From the NCBI GenBank assembly GCA_002408485.1, contig DHSP01000077.1:29918-51839 (forward strand): a stretch of 21,922 bases of DNA, read 5' to 3'. Position numbers and translations under genes: made by a program. Below, piece after piece: positions 15,144 to 21,858 of the stretch. Source of the stretch: Proteiniphilum sp. UBA5283. GTDB taxonomy: Bacteria > Bacteroidota > Bacteroidia > Bacteroidales > Dysgonomonadaceae. Numbering within the stretch: position 1 is the first letter of the stretch; every line of letters starts with the position of its first letter. The notes beneath the pieces were generated by a model. The model had not been told where the DNA came from. It did not search any database and worked only from the letters and a program-made list of their open reading frames with translations.

Positions 15144-17201
15144 ATGATTAAAAAACAATTAAACACGACGAAGGCATTTCGTTTCAAACGATTCGCCCGA
15201 AAGTCGTACAGCGTCTTCAACAGCATCCACAAGGCCGTCACCATCGGTGTACTGTCGGGCTGCACGTTGATGAGCGCCCATGCGGCTTCTGCAGAACCGG
15301 CTGAACGAATAGCCGCCGAATCATCGCTTGACACCATTCCTCCAACAGAGCTGGACGAAGTAGTGGTTACTGCCTCAAAGGTGAATCTGCCATTAAGCCT
15401 GGTGGCCAAGCAGGTAGCGGTTATTTCCAAACAGGAGATTGAGCGGGCTCCCGTCCGTAGTATTGAAGATCTTTTGAACTATGTAGCAGGCGTGGACATC
15501 CTGCAGCGCGGACCGCACGGCGTACAGGCGGACATCTCCCTTCGTGGCGGATCATTCGATCAGACAGCCATCCTCCTCAACGGAATTAACCTCACCAGCC
15601 CCCACACAGGACATTACAGTTTCGACATTCCCGTCAACCTCGCCGACATCGAACGCATCGAGATCGTGCAGGGTCCTTCCTCCTTGGTCTACGGGGCCAG
15701 CGCCTTTGCCGGAGGAATCAACATCATTACAAAAAAAGACAAAGAGTCCAACGCCTTCACAAAACTGGAAAGTGGCATGCATGGCCTCTTCGGGGCAGAA
15801 GCACGGGGTGCTTACAAGACGGGCTCCTCGGTACATACACTCTCTGCCGGCTATAAACGGTCGGACGGATACATCCGTAACAGCGATTACAAAATCGCAA
15901 ACCTGCTATGGCAAAGCAGTTTTGATATCAACGGCTCCAATCTCTACTTTCAGGCAGGCCTGAACGACAAGGCTTATGGCGCCAACACCTTCTACAGTGC
16001 CGCTTACCCAAGTCAGTACGACGATACGCAGGGCATTTTCATGTCCGTCAGGGGAGAAACAAACGGAAAGCTGAAGTTTATTCCGCATATCTACTGGAGC
16101 AGGCATTACGACGAGTTTCAGCTGATCCGTGAAGGCACTTCTGATATCCCTGCCTGGTACAAGAACCATAATTATCATCGCAGCGATGTGCTCGGGATGA
16201 ACCTCAACATGCAGGTTGCCTCTGCATGGGGCATTACCAGCTTTGGCGGGGAGCTAAGGAACGAAGGAATCCTGAGCAACGTGCTGGGTAAGCCGATGGA
16301 AGATACAATTGGAAAATACACAAAGTCAGATAATCGCACCCACATCAATTATTTTGCGGAACACAATTTTATTTGGGAGAAACTGACTCTCTCCCTGGGC
16401 GTGTTGTTGAACTACAACACCGCCGTTACCGATCGGCTCGATTTATATCCCGCACTAAACGGATCGTTCCGGGCGACAGATCGTCTCAGCCTCTACGCCT
16501 CCTGGAACAAGGCCACCCGCATGCCCACCTTTACCGACCTCTATTATACCACTGCGACACACATCGGGAACAGCGATCTCGAAGCGGAACAGTCGGAAGC
16601 TTTTGAGGCCGGCATTAAATACAACCACCCGTTTATAAGTGGTAGCCTCTCGTTCTTCCATATGAAGGGCAGGAACATGATCGACTGGGTGAAAGCAACT
16701 CCCGAAGCATTGTGGGAATCGCGAAACCATACCCGTCTCAACAAACAGGGTCTGGAAGGAGGCCTGAACCTCAATCTGGCGTCCTGGCTCGGGCCGGACC
16801 AGCCTTTACGTACTCTTTCTGTCGGATATATGTACATCGATCAGGAACGGGTGGAGGATGAGCTGATATCGAACTACACGCTAAACCATCTGCGTCATAA
16901 AGTGACTGCAGGCCTGCATCATGAGGTAGTAAAACACCTTACCCTGTCGTGGCATTTTCGCTGGCAGCAGCGTGTGGGATCTTATGTGAAGTATGTGGAC
17001 CTGAAGCCCGGTGAACGGGTGGCGTACTCCCCTTTCGCATTACTCGACATGAAGGCCAATTACGCCTTTCCCCGCACCAACCTGTTCCTAAACATCAACA
17101 ACATCTTCAACACCACCCACGTGGATTTTGGAAATATTCCCCAGCCCGGTTTATGGCTCTCGGGGGGGGTAAGTATCCAGCTTCAGAAAAAGTCGGAATG
17201 A
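15144..17201 (+). CDS. TonB-dependent outer-membrane receptor (not SusC type)
   Basis: This is a 685-residue outer-membrane active transporter. A TonB box-like ELDEVVVTA lies at residues 69-77. The plug domain follows (about 80-197: IEDLLNYVAGVDIL, DISLRGGSFDQTAILLNGI, IERIEIVQGPSSLVYGASAFAGGINI), then a 22-strand-type barrel ending at WLSGGVSIQLQ. There is no carboxypeptidase-like N-terminal domain and no SusD partner, so it belongs to the BtuB/FepA-like group and the ligand may be a cofactor, metal chelate or other small molecule. The N terminus is unusual: a charged FRFKRFARKSYSVFNSIHK segment precedes the hydrophobic region, and cleavage is likely near AHAASA (45-50). I saw no cobalamin riboswitch upstream, so a vitamin B12 role is not supported. 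Confidence 0.93.
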   Translation: MIKKQLNTTKAFRFKRFARKSYSVFNSIHKAVTIGVLSGCTLMSAHAASAEPAERIAAESSLDTIPPTELDEVVVTASKVNLPLSLVAKQVAVISKQEIERAPVRSIEDLLNYVAGVDILQRGPHGVQADISLRGGSFDQTAILLNGINLTSPHTGHYSFDIPVNLADIERIEIVQGPSSLVYGASAFAGGINIITKKDKESNAFTKLESGMHGLFGAEARGAYKTGSSVHTLSAGYKRSDGYIRNSDYKIANLLWQSSFDINGSNLYFQAGLNDKAYGANTFYSAAYPSQYDDTQGIFMSVRGETNGKLKFIPHIYWSRHYDEFQLIREGTSDIPAWYKNHNYHRSDVLGMNLNMQVASAWGITSFGGELRNEGILSNVLGKPMEDTIGKYTKSDNRTHINYFAEHNFIWEKLTLSLGVLLNYNTAVTDRLDLYPALNGSFRATDRLSLYASWNKATRMPTFTDLYYTTATHIGNSDLEAEQSEAFEAGIKYNHPFISGSLSFFHMKGRNMIDWVKATPEALWESRNHTRLNKQGLEGGLNLNLASWLGPDQPLRTLSVGYMYIDQERVEDELISNYTLNHLRHKVTAGLHHEVVKHLTLSWHFRWQQRVGSYVKYVDLKPGERVAYSPFALLDMKANYAFPRTNLFLNINNIFNTTHVDFGNIPQPGLWLSGGVSIQLQKKSE

Positions 17202-17235
17202 GCACAAGTTGAACCCGGTGATTAAAATTTGCTGA

Positions 17236-17284
17236 ATAAGATTCCCTCCGCACAGTCCAATAAGGGTAACGGAGGGGATCTTAT
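17236..17284 (+). terminator. Long hairpin after the TonB receptor gene
   Basis: A 15-bp stem with one G-T pair is formed by ATAAGATTCCCTCCG (17236-17250) and CGGAGGGGATCTTAT (17270-17284), with a 19-nt loop. It has no T-run directly after it. The position 34 bp after the stop codon fits a transcript end, and it may serve both strands. Confidence 0.6.
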
Positions 17285-17297
17285 CTGAAGAAGTCTT

Positions 17298-17495
17298 TTA
17301 TCGTGACATATTGAAATACCGGGTTGCCAACCAGTGTTTATACATTGGATCCAGAAGTTCAATTTTACCCTGAATCTCTTCGATCACATCCAGTTCTATC
17401 AAACGTCTCTTCAGTTGAATGACATTTGCAGAGGTACCCCAATTATAATTTGTCAATGTAGTCCTGGCCGTAAGCTGCTTTTCCTGCTTAGTGTT
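17298..17495 (-). pseudogene. Remnant of an archaeal-type ATPase gene (C-terminal part)
   Basis: On the minus strand the frame from 17495 to the stop at 17298 encodes 65 residues with no usable start. They include LTARTTLTNYNWGTSANVIQ, LKRRLIELDVIEEI, KIELLDPMYKHWL and ATRYF. This matches the C-terminal winged-helix end of the AAA ATPases often called archaeal-type or DUF234-associated ATP-binding proteins, where a strand-helix pattern like YxLGTSANV and FLDPxxxxWL closes the protein. The N-terminal ATPase domain is absent: an in-frame stop lies at 17496-17498, and a near-perfect palindrome sits at the same place. The sequence still reads well, so the decay may be recent. The family call rests on memory of the pattern. 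Confidence 0.65.
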
Positions 17496-17514
17496 TTATA
17501 AGTTATAAAACACT
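17490..17514. repeat. Near-perfect 25-nt palindrome
   Basis: AGTGTTTTATAA (17490-17501), a central G, and TTATAAAACACT (17503-17514) form a 12-bp perfect inverted repeat. It abuts the broken end of the ATPase remnant. It could be a dimer-binding operator from the original ATPase promoter or a deletion/insertion junction. Confidence 0.7.
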
Positions 17515-17528
17515 GTGATTCTTTCTGA

Positions 17529-17560
17529 TTTGATATTCCGGCGTAAAAACCCTATATTTG
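17529..17560 (+). promoter_or_regulatory. Promoter of the 2-hydroxyacid-dehydrogenase-like gene
   Basis: TTTG at 17529-17532, a 20-bp spacer and TATATTTG at 17553-17560 match the Bacteroidetes promoter form exactly. The -7 box is overlapped by a small inverted repeat, CCTAT (17551-17555) and ATAGG (17565-17569). The leader is about 100 nt. Confidence 0.75.
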
Positions 17561-17571
17561 TAGAATAGGTG

Positions 17572-17615
17572 ATGCGCCTCGGAAGATCATGACAAGCTCT
17601 TTTTTTCCGGGGCAT
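17572..17615 (+). promoter_or_regulatory. Imperfect hairpin in the 5' leader of the dehydrogenase-like gene
   Basis: ATGCGCCTCGGAA (17572-17584) pairs with TTCCGGGGCAT (17605-17615) over 11 base pairs with two single-base bulges; the loop contains a T-rich tract. It lies entirely in the predicted 5' leader. No known riboswitch class was recognised. Confidence 0.35.
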
Positions 17616-17669
17616 TTAGTCTATATTGTCTCTTAAGAAAACATCTTACACAAAAAATAAAAAATCATT

Positions 17670-18563
17670 ATGTTTCATAAATTGGTGGCGATAGAGCCTA
17701 CAAGCCTCATACCATCGGCAGAGAAGAAATTATATTCTTTTGCAAAGGAAGTCATTTTATATTCCGATATTCCGGGTGACGATGACGAGATCGCAGCACG
17801 CATCGGTGATGCCGATGCAGTGCTACTGAGTTACACCACCCAGCTTGGAAAAGCTGCGCTTGAAAAATGTCCCAATGTGAAATACATTGGCATGTGCAAC
17901 TCGCTCTACTCTCCGGAGAGCGCCAATGTGGATATTTATTATGCAAACAGCCGGGGAATCACAGTTACCGGCATCCGCGATTATGGCGATGAGGGTGTGG
18001 TGGAATATGTGATCAGTGAGCTGGTCCGGTGCCTGCACGGATTCGGTCAGGAACCCTGGGATGGCATGGCGCGCGAAATTACCGGATTAAAAACGGGAAT
18101 CGTCGGACTTGGTAAATCAGGAGGCATGATTGCCGATGCGCTGCACTTTCTTGGAGCAGAGATTACCTATTTCGCCAGGAGTGAGAAGACAGAGGCCAAA
18201 GCAAAAGGGTACCGCTTTCTCCCGCTAGATGAGTTGCTCGAGGAGAGTGAAGTGGTATGCTGCTGTCTTAACCGCAATACCGTGTTGCTACATGCGCCGC
18301 AGTTTGAGAAGCTGGGAAACAAAAAGATACTGTTCAACACCGGACTGTCGCCTGCGTGGGATGAAGAGCCATTTTTGAAGTGGTTAGGGGGTGACAACCT
18401 CTGTTTTTGCGACACGGTGGGAGCACTGGGAGGTGAACATCTGCTGGATCATCCAAAGATCCGGTGCATGCAGGTATCTACCGGGCGCACCCGGCAGGCA
18501 TTTGACCGGTTAAGCGAGAAGGTACTGCAGAATCTTTCCGGCTTTACCGGAATCAACATTTGA
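17670..18563 (+). CDS. D-2-hydroxyacid dehydrogenase-like protein with altered active site
   Basis: This 297-residue protein has the two-domain layout of NAD(P)-dependent D-2-hydroxyacid dehydrogenases. It has an N-terminal flavodoxin-like substrate domain (DADAVLLSYTTQLGKAALEK), the linker-helix region DYGDEGVVEYVISELVRCLHG, and a Rossmann domain with GLGKSG at 146-151. The usual catalytic Arg of the NTxRG motif is replaced: the matching stretch is FNTGLSPAWDEEPF, with L226 at the Arg position. The usual His of the PHxxG motif also appears missing (MQVSTGRT). A Glu (E256) may remain. Family members usually have 310-340 residues. It may bind NAD(P)H but act on a different reaction, or be a sensor. 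The gene has a strong promoter of its own and faces the aspartate-dehydrogenase-like gene. Confidence 0.8.
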   Translation: MFHKLVAIEPTSLIPSAEKKLYSFAKEVILYSDIPGDDDEIAARIGDADAVLLSYTTQLGKAALEKCPNVKYIGMCNSLYSPESANVDIYYANSRGITVTGIRDYGDEGVVEYVISELVRCLHGFGQEPWDGMAREITGLKTGIVGLGKSGGMIADALHFLGAEITYFARSEKTEAKAKGYRFLPLDELLEESEVVCCCLNRNTVLLHAPQFEKLGNKKILFNTGLSPAWDEEPFLKWLGGDNLCFCDTVGALGGEHLLDHPKIRCMQVSTGRTRQAFDRLSEKVLQNLSGFTGINI

Positions 18564-18602
18564 TGAACAAACACCAGAATGGTGCCTAAATCAAATATTA
18601 AT

Positions 18603-18690
18603 GAGGGTGTATCACAATGTGTGTAGTGACCCCCAAAAGTATTTTGTCTAACTTTTGGGGGGCGGTTCAGTGTGATTTCACCCTCTTTTT
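18603..18690 (+). terminator. Large nested hairpin with T-run between the convergent genes
   Basis: An outer stem GAGGGTG (18603-18609) / CACCCTC (18679-18685), continued by TCACA (18612-18616) / TGTGA (18671-18675), is followed by TTTTT (18686-18690). This is a good terminator for the gene ending at 18563. Inside its loop is a second perfect 11-bp inverted repeat (see the next entry), which makes the loop unusually long. Confidence 0.65.
18630..18661. repeat. Inner inverted repeat resembling an insertion-sequence end
   Basis: CCCCCAAAAGT (18630-18640) and ACTTTTGGGGG (18651-18661) form a perfect 11-bp inverted repeat with a 10-nt loop. The flanking GTAGTGACCCCC and TTGTCTAACTTTTGGGGG recall the termini of IS3-type elements (TGACCCCCAAAAGTTAGACA-like). 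That resemblance is from memory. No transposase is present. Confidence 0.45.
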
Positions 18691-18789
18691 ATTCGGATAT
18701 CTATCTGAGAACATATCCCAATATTCATTTCTCAGGAGGTTAAATTTTATTTTGAGACAGCCTCATTATTTTTGCAGTTAAACGTTGCT

Positions 18790-19581
18790 TTAAAAGACAA
18801 TGGGAGAAACAATATTCTGCAAGGTGGCTACCACCGACCATCCGGCTATTTCCGGAGTGGCGCTGAAGACATCCACCACAGCATGTACCTGATCGTTCTC
18901 TATCTCCACCCGTTGTCTGTCGCCGGCAACGAAACGAGGAGTAGACTCCATGGTCACCTGTAGTTTTTCGGGTCCGACCGTTGCAAGAGAAGCCGCCACT
19001 GCCACATTCAGGCCGGTGGGAAATACTTCTATTGCTTCTCTGGCTGTACCGGAAAAAACCTGTTTATTTTCGACCTCCATGTCGGCACTATAGAAATGCG
19101 ACCTTCTGAATGCACGTACCCCTTTTTCATTCAGGAACTGAGCGGAGGCATTTCCCATCAGCGTAGCCGTTCGCAAGACATCGAATCCTCCCGTAGCACC
19201 GGAAGCGAGATATACCCGTGTACCGTGCGCCGTGCCTGTTTCTTTCACAGCTTCCAAAAAACTATTATCAGCAAGGGCACCAATAGATAAAGTTACAATG
19301 GAAGTCCCGTTTTTCAGGGTTGGCAACGTCAGTTCCTTCATTGCCGCTGGTGATGCGGCCTCGACCAGAAAATCGGGCTTCAAGGCGAGCAGTTCCTCCA
19401 ACGAGGTGCATGCCTTGCATGCTCTCCCTGCCTGCTCCATCTTTGCAGCCAGTCTTTCTGCTTTTGCCCATGTTCGCGAATAAACGCCCACCAGATCATA
19501 CTCGGGCAACAGCCCGTTTAACAGTGCATCCGCCACGATATCGGCCAGATAACCACAACCAACAATCACTAGTTTTTTCAT
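18790..19581 (-). CDS. L-aspartate dehydrogenase-like protein with altered active site
   Basis: This 263-residue protein resembles NadX, which oxidises L-aspartate to iminoaspartate for NAD synthesis. The Rossmann loop is VIVGCGYLAD (5-14). Other family landmarks are VEAASPAAMKEL (73-84), the nicotinamide-side loop SGATGGFDVL (127-136), and FPTGLNVAVAASLATVGPEKLQVT (187-210, written here as two joined blocks). However, at the position of the catalytic His of Thermotoga NadX (H193, from memory), the sequence reads DRQRVEIE with Q223. The NPKTS motif is replaced by EIAGWS. The start at 19581 was chosen because the promoter lies immediately upstream; the first possible in-frame ATG at 19662 lies upstream of that promoter. 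The fold assignment is firm but the reaction is not. Confidence 0.78.
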   Translation of the reverse strand: MKKLVIVGCGYLADIVADALLNGLLPEYDLVGVYSRTWAKAERLAAKMEQAGRACKACTSLEELLALKPDFLVEAASPAAMKELTLPTLKNGTSIVTLSIGALADNSFLEAVKETGTAHGTRVYLASGATGGFDVLRTATLMGNASAQFLNEKGVRAFRRSHFYSADMEVENKQVFSGTAREAIEVFPTGLNVAVAASLATVGPEKLQVTMESTPRFVAGDRQRVEIENDQVHAVVDVFSATPEIAGWSVVATLQNIVSPIVF

Positions 19582-19588
19582 AACCATG

Positions 19589-19620
19589 CAAAGATACCGC
19601 CTTTTGGATAAATTCCCAAA
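19589..19620 (-). promoter_or_regulatory. Promoter of the aspartate-dehydrogenase-like gene
   Basis: On the minus strand TTTG (complement of 19617-19620), a 20-bp spacer and TATCTTTG (complement of 19589-19596) match the Bacteroidetes form exactly. The -7 box ends only 7 bp before the ATG at 19581, so the mRNA would have almost no 5' leader. Confidence 0.7.
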
Positions 19621-19792
19621 TAGCCATTCAAATGCAGCTTCACGTCGTTGTTTGTGCTTCAAAATTCATATATTTTCTTCCAATCAAAAGATTTACCAAA
19701 ACCTGACATTTTGTGCCGAAGCCCCAGCAGGCAAAATTTTTTATTCAACATTTTTTCGCTTAATTTGTACCTATTAAATAGATTTTACGAAA

Positions 19793-20338
19793 TTGATAAA
19801 AACAGGGAAAGAAATTGCTTCAATGTACAGTCTCTATGTGGACGATCTGTTCACATATGGTTGTTACCTGGGTTTTGAACGGGAGATCGTAAAAGATGCT
19901 GTTCAGGACGTTTTCGTCAAAATTGCGACAGGAAGCGACAAATTGACTCACATATCCAACATCAAACTATACCTTTTCAAATCACTGAAAAACAGACTTA
20001 TCGACATTCATAAATACCAAAAAGAACACATACCCCTCGAGGGAGTGGATCCTTCGGAAGAGATGCCTTTCAATATCTATGTTGACGTTGAAAAGCTTCT
20101 CATCGAAAAAGAAGAACAGATGCAAATAAAGACCGAAATAGAACAAATGCTCTGCACACTCACCGACCGTCAACGGGAAATCATTTATCTCCGCTACGTA
20201 CAGGAGTATGACTACATCCAAATTGCCGAACTTCTGCAAATCAGTGTGCATGGCTGCCGGAAACTGGTATCAACGGCCATTCACAGCCTCCGTGAGAAGT
20301 TCGGTTCACTAATTACGCTTTTGGCTTTTTTGTCATAA
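19793..20338 (+). CDS. ECF RNA polymerase sigma factor
   Basis: This is an extracytoplasmic-function sigma factor of about 172-181 residues. The region 2 core is LYVDDLFTYGCYLGFE followed by VKDAVQDVFVKIA. Region 4 is LTDRQREIIYLRYVQEYDY, then IQIAELLQISVHGCRKLVST, a helix-turn-helix for -35 recognition. The start is uncertain: TTG at 19793 gives 181 residues, while the first ATG at 19823 gives 172. The longer form fits better because family members usually have 10-15 residues before the first helix. The next gene encodes a FecR anti-sigma factor, so this pair probably controls a SusC/SusD-type outer-membrane uptake operon to the right in response to its ligand. The gene is more AT-rich than those to its left. 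Confidence 0.93.
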   Translation: MIKTGKEIASMYSLYVDDLFTYGCYLGFEREIVKDAVQDVFVKIATGSDKLTHISNIKLYLFKSLKNRLIDIHKYQKEHIPLEGVDPSEEMPFNIYVDVEKLLIEKEEQMQIKTEIEQMLCTLTDRQREIIYLRYVQEYDYIQIAELLQISVHGCRKLVSTAIHSLREKFGSLITLLAFLS

Positions 20339-20350
20339 CATTGCACAGTA

Positions 20351-20397
20351 AACGCACGTCACCACCTAGCAACGCACGCCATTTTAACCTTAAAATG
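20351..20397 (+). repeat. Direct repeat and palindrome after the sigma factor gene
   Basis: AACGCACG occurs at 20351-20358 and again at 20371-20378, exactly 20 bp apart. Immediately after it, CATTTTAA (20380-20387) and TTAAAATG (20390-20397) form a palindrome with a 2-nt centre. Both lie in the 278-bp gap between the sigma and anti-sigma genes and could be protein-binding sites. Confidence 0.45.
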
Positions 20398-20548
20398 TTA
20401 AATTTATGGGATTTTTTTTATTCGAGGGGATAAAAACTTTTTCAAGTCGTCTTATTATAAAAGAGATTTATTATTGATCTTTTTAATTTTTTAATACACA
20501 AAATGGGAGCATAAGGCATGTTCCCTCCGAAAACATAAGAATTCAACA

Positions 20549-20567
20549 GAAACCCAATAGGGGTTTC
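20549..20567 (+). promoter_or_regulatory. Small hairpin upstream of the anti-sigma gene
   Basis: GAAACCC (20549-20555) and GGGTTTC (20561-20567) form a 7-bp stem with a 5-nt loop, 49 bp before the anti-sigma start. There is no T-run. The rest of the 278-bp gap is AT-rich with no clear TAnnTTTG promoter. A promoter read by the ECF sigma factor itself would not be recognised by that pattern. Confidence 0.35.
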
Positions 20568-20616
20568 CTATCACTAATTAATGGATTGAAGATAAAACAG
20601 AATAATCACACAAAAT

Positions 20617-21801
20617 ATGGATGTAAAACACACCAAGTATACTGATTTTTTAAAGGACACACAATTTCTACGATGGCAATTAATGCCCGATGAAACACTG
20701 AATGGCTACTGGCTTGATTACATAAAAAAACATCCTGAACAATTTAGGGAGATACAAAAAGCAGTTACTTACCTGAAAAGGGAAGGACTGAATAAAAGGA
20801 CTCTGAATAAGAAAGAAAAGGCTGATTTATTGAATAAGATACAAATAAGCATTCGAGAAGAGAACAAGATAAAACAAATTAAGATCTTCCGATATTCACT
20901 GGTTGCATCTGCTGTAGTAGTACTTATTTTAGTCGGGATTACATTGTTTTCTCCTTACTGGAAAAATGAAAATACCCCCGAAGCAGAACTAATTGTTGGA
21001 GAATTACTAACAAGCAAAGATATTCAACTTCTTACCAGCGGAAAAGCAATTACATTTCAAGACAATGTAGCAGTAGCGCTCAATAAGGAAGGAATAGCTG
21101 AAGTTACAGAAGGAGACAGCGAAAGAAAAAAGATTGAAATTGATAAAGATCAATCCACATCGTTAATTGTCCCCTATGGAAAACGTTCTATGCTCACACT
21201 TGCAGATGGCAGTAAAGTGTGGCTCAACTCAGGATCTGTATTAGAATTTCCGGCACAATTCAGCGGCAAAAGTCGTGAAATTCGCCTAGCTTCGGGAGAA
21301 ATGTACATTGAAGTTTCACACGACAAAAAAAGACCATTTTTTGTGCAGACAGACAACTTCAATATACGAGTTTACGGGACAAAATTCAACATCTCCACCT
21401 ATTGTAATTCGCCTCATTCCGTAGTGCTGGTAGAAGGGAGTGTGGGCCTGCAGTCATCAGGCAAGAAAGAGCTATACTTATCACCATCGGAACAGGCTAT
21501 CTATTCAGAAAACGGCACATTTAGCACGCAAAAGGTAGATGTTACCCCTTTTATCAGTTGGAAAAACGGTTACCTTTCCTTCCACAAAACACCGATGGAC
21601 GAAGTGTTGCAACAGATTGGCAGGTACTACAACCTTTCGTTTGATTTCAATCAGGATACCCGTCTTCAAAAACGCACCTGTACCGGGAAGATTTACCTCT
21701 CCGACAATTTGGATAATGTGATGACCACACTCTCCCTGCTCACATCTACAAAATATGAAAAACGAGAAAGAAAGATATATATTACCAACGAACCCAAATA
21801 A
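20617..21801 (+). CDS. FecR-family anti-sigma factor
   Basis: This 394-residue inner-membrane protein holds the partner ECF sigma factor and releases it when an outer-membrane receptor signals. Residues 1-88 are the cytoplasmic sigma-binding part (FLRWQLMPDETLNGYWLDYI). One membrane segment covers about 93-112 (YSLVASAVVVLILVGITLF). The periplasmic FecR domain spans about 185-275 (PYGKRSMLTLADGSKVWLNS, LASGEMYIEVSHD, VYGTKFNIS). The C-terminal DUF4974/STN-like domain covers about 315-394 (SFHKTPMDEVLQQIGRYYNL). All parts are present. The gene is separated from the sigma gene by 278 bp, so it may have its own promoter. A SusC-like receptor with an N-terminal signalling extension is expected just beyond the right edge. 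Confidence 0.95.
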   Translation: MDVKHTKYTDFLKDTQFLRWQLMPDETLNGYWLDYIKKHPEQFREIQKAVTYLKREGLNKRTLNKKEKADLLNKIQISIREENKIKQIKIFRYSLVASAVVVLILVGITLFSPYWKNENTPEAELIVGELLTSKDIQLLTSGKAITFQDNVAVALNKEGIAEVTEGDSERKKIEIDKDQSTSLIVPYGKRSMLTLADGSKVWLNSGSVLEFPAQFSGKSREIRLASGEMYIEVSHDKKRPFFVQTDNFNIRVYGTKFNISTYCNSPHSVVLVEGSVGLQSSGKKELYLSPSEQAIYSENGTFSTQKVDVTPFISWKNGYLSFHKTPMDEVLQQIGRYYNLSFDFNQDTRLQKRTCTGKIYLSDNLDNVMTTLSLLTSTKYEKRERKIYITNEPK

Positions 21802-21858
21802 AACATATATGCGTATGAACAAACATCATGGATAAAACAAGGCAACAGTTAGTGAAAA

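Noticed and set aside
15144..17201. SusC-type glycan receptor
   Set aside because: There is no carboxypeptidase-like N-terminal domain, the protein is only 685 residues, and no SusD gene follows.
18629..18662. Complete insertion sequence or MITE
   Set aside because: Only a short inverted repeat is present, with no transposase and no clear target-site duplication.
19582..19662. Earlier in-frame start for the aspartate-dehydrogenase-like gene
   Set aside because: An exact promoter lies inside this stretch, and the Rossmann fold begins at the later Met.
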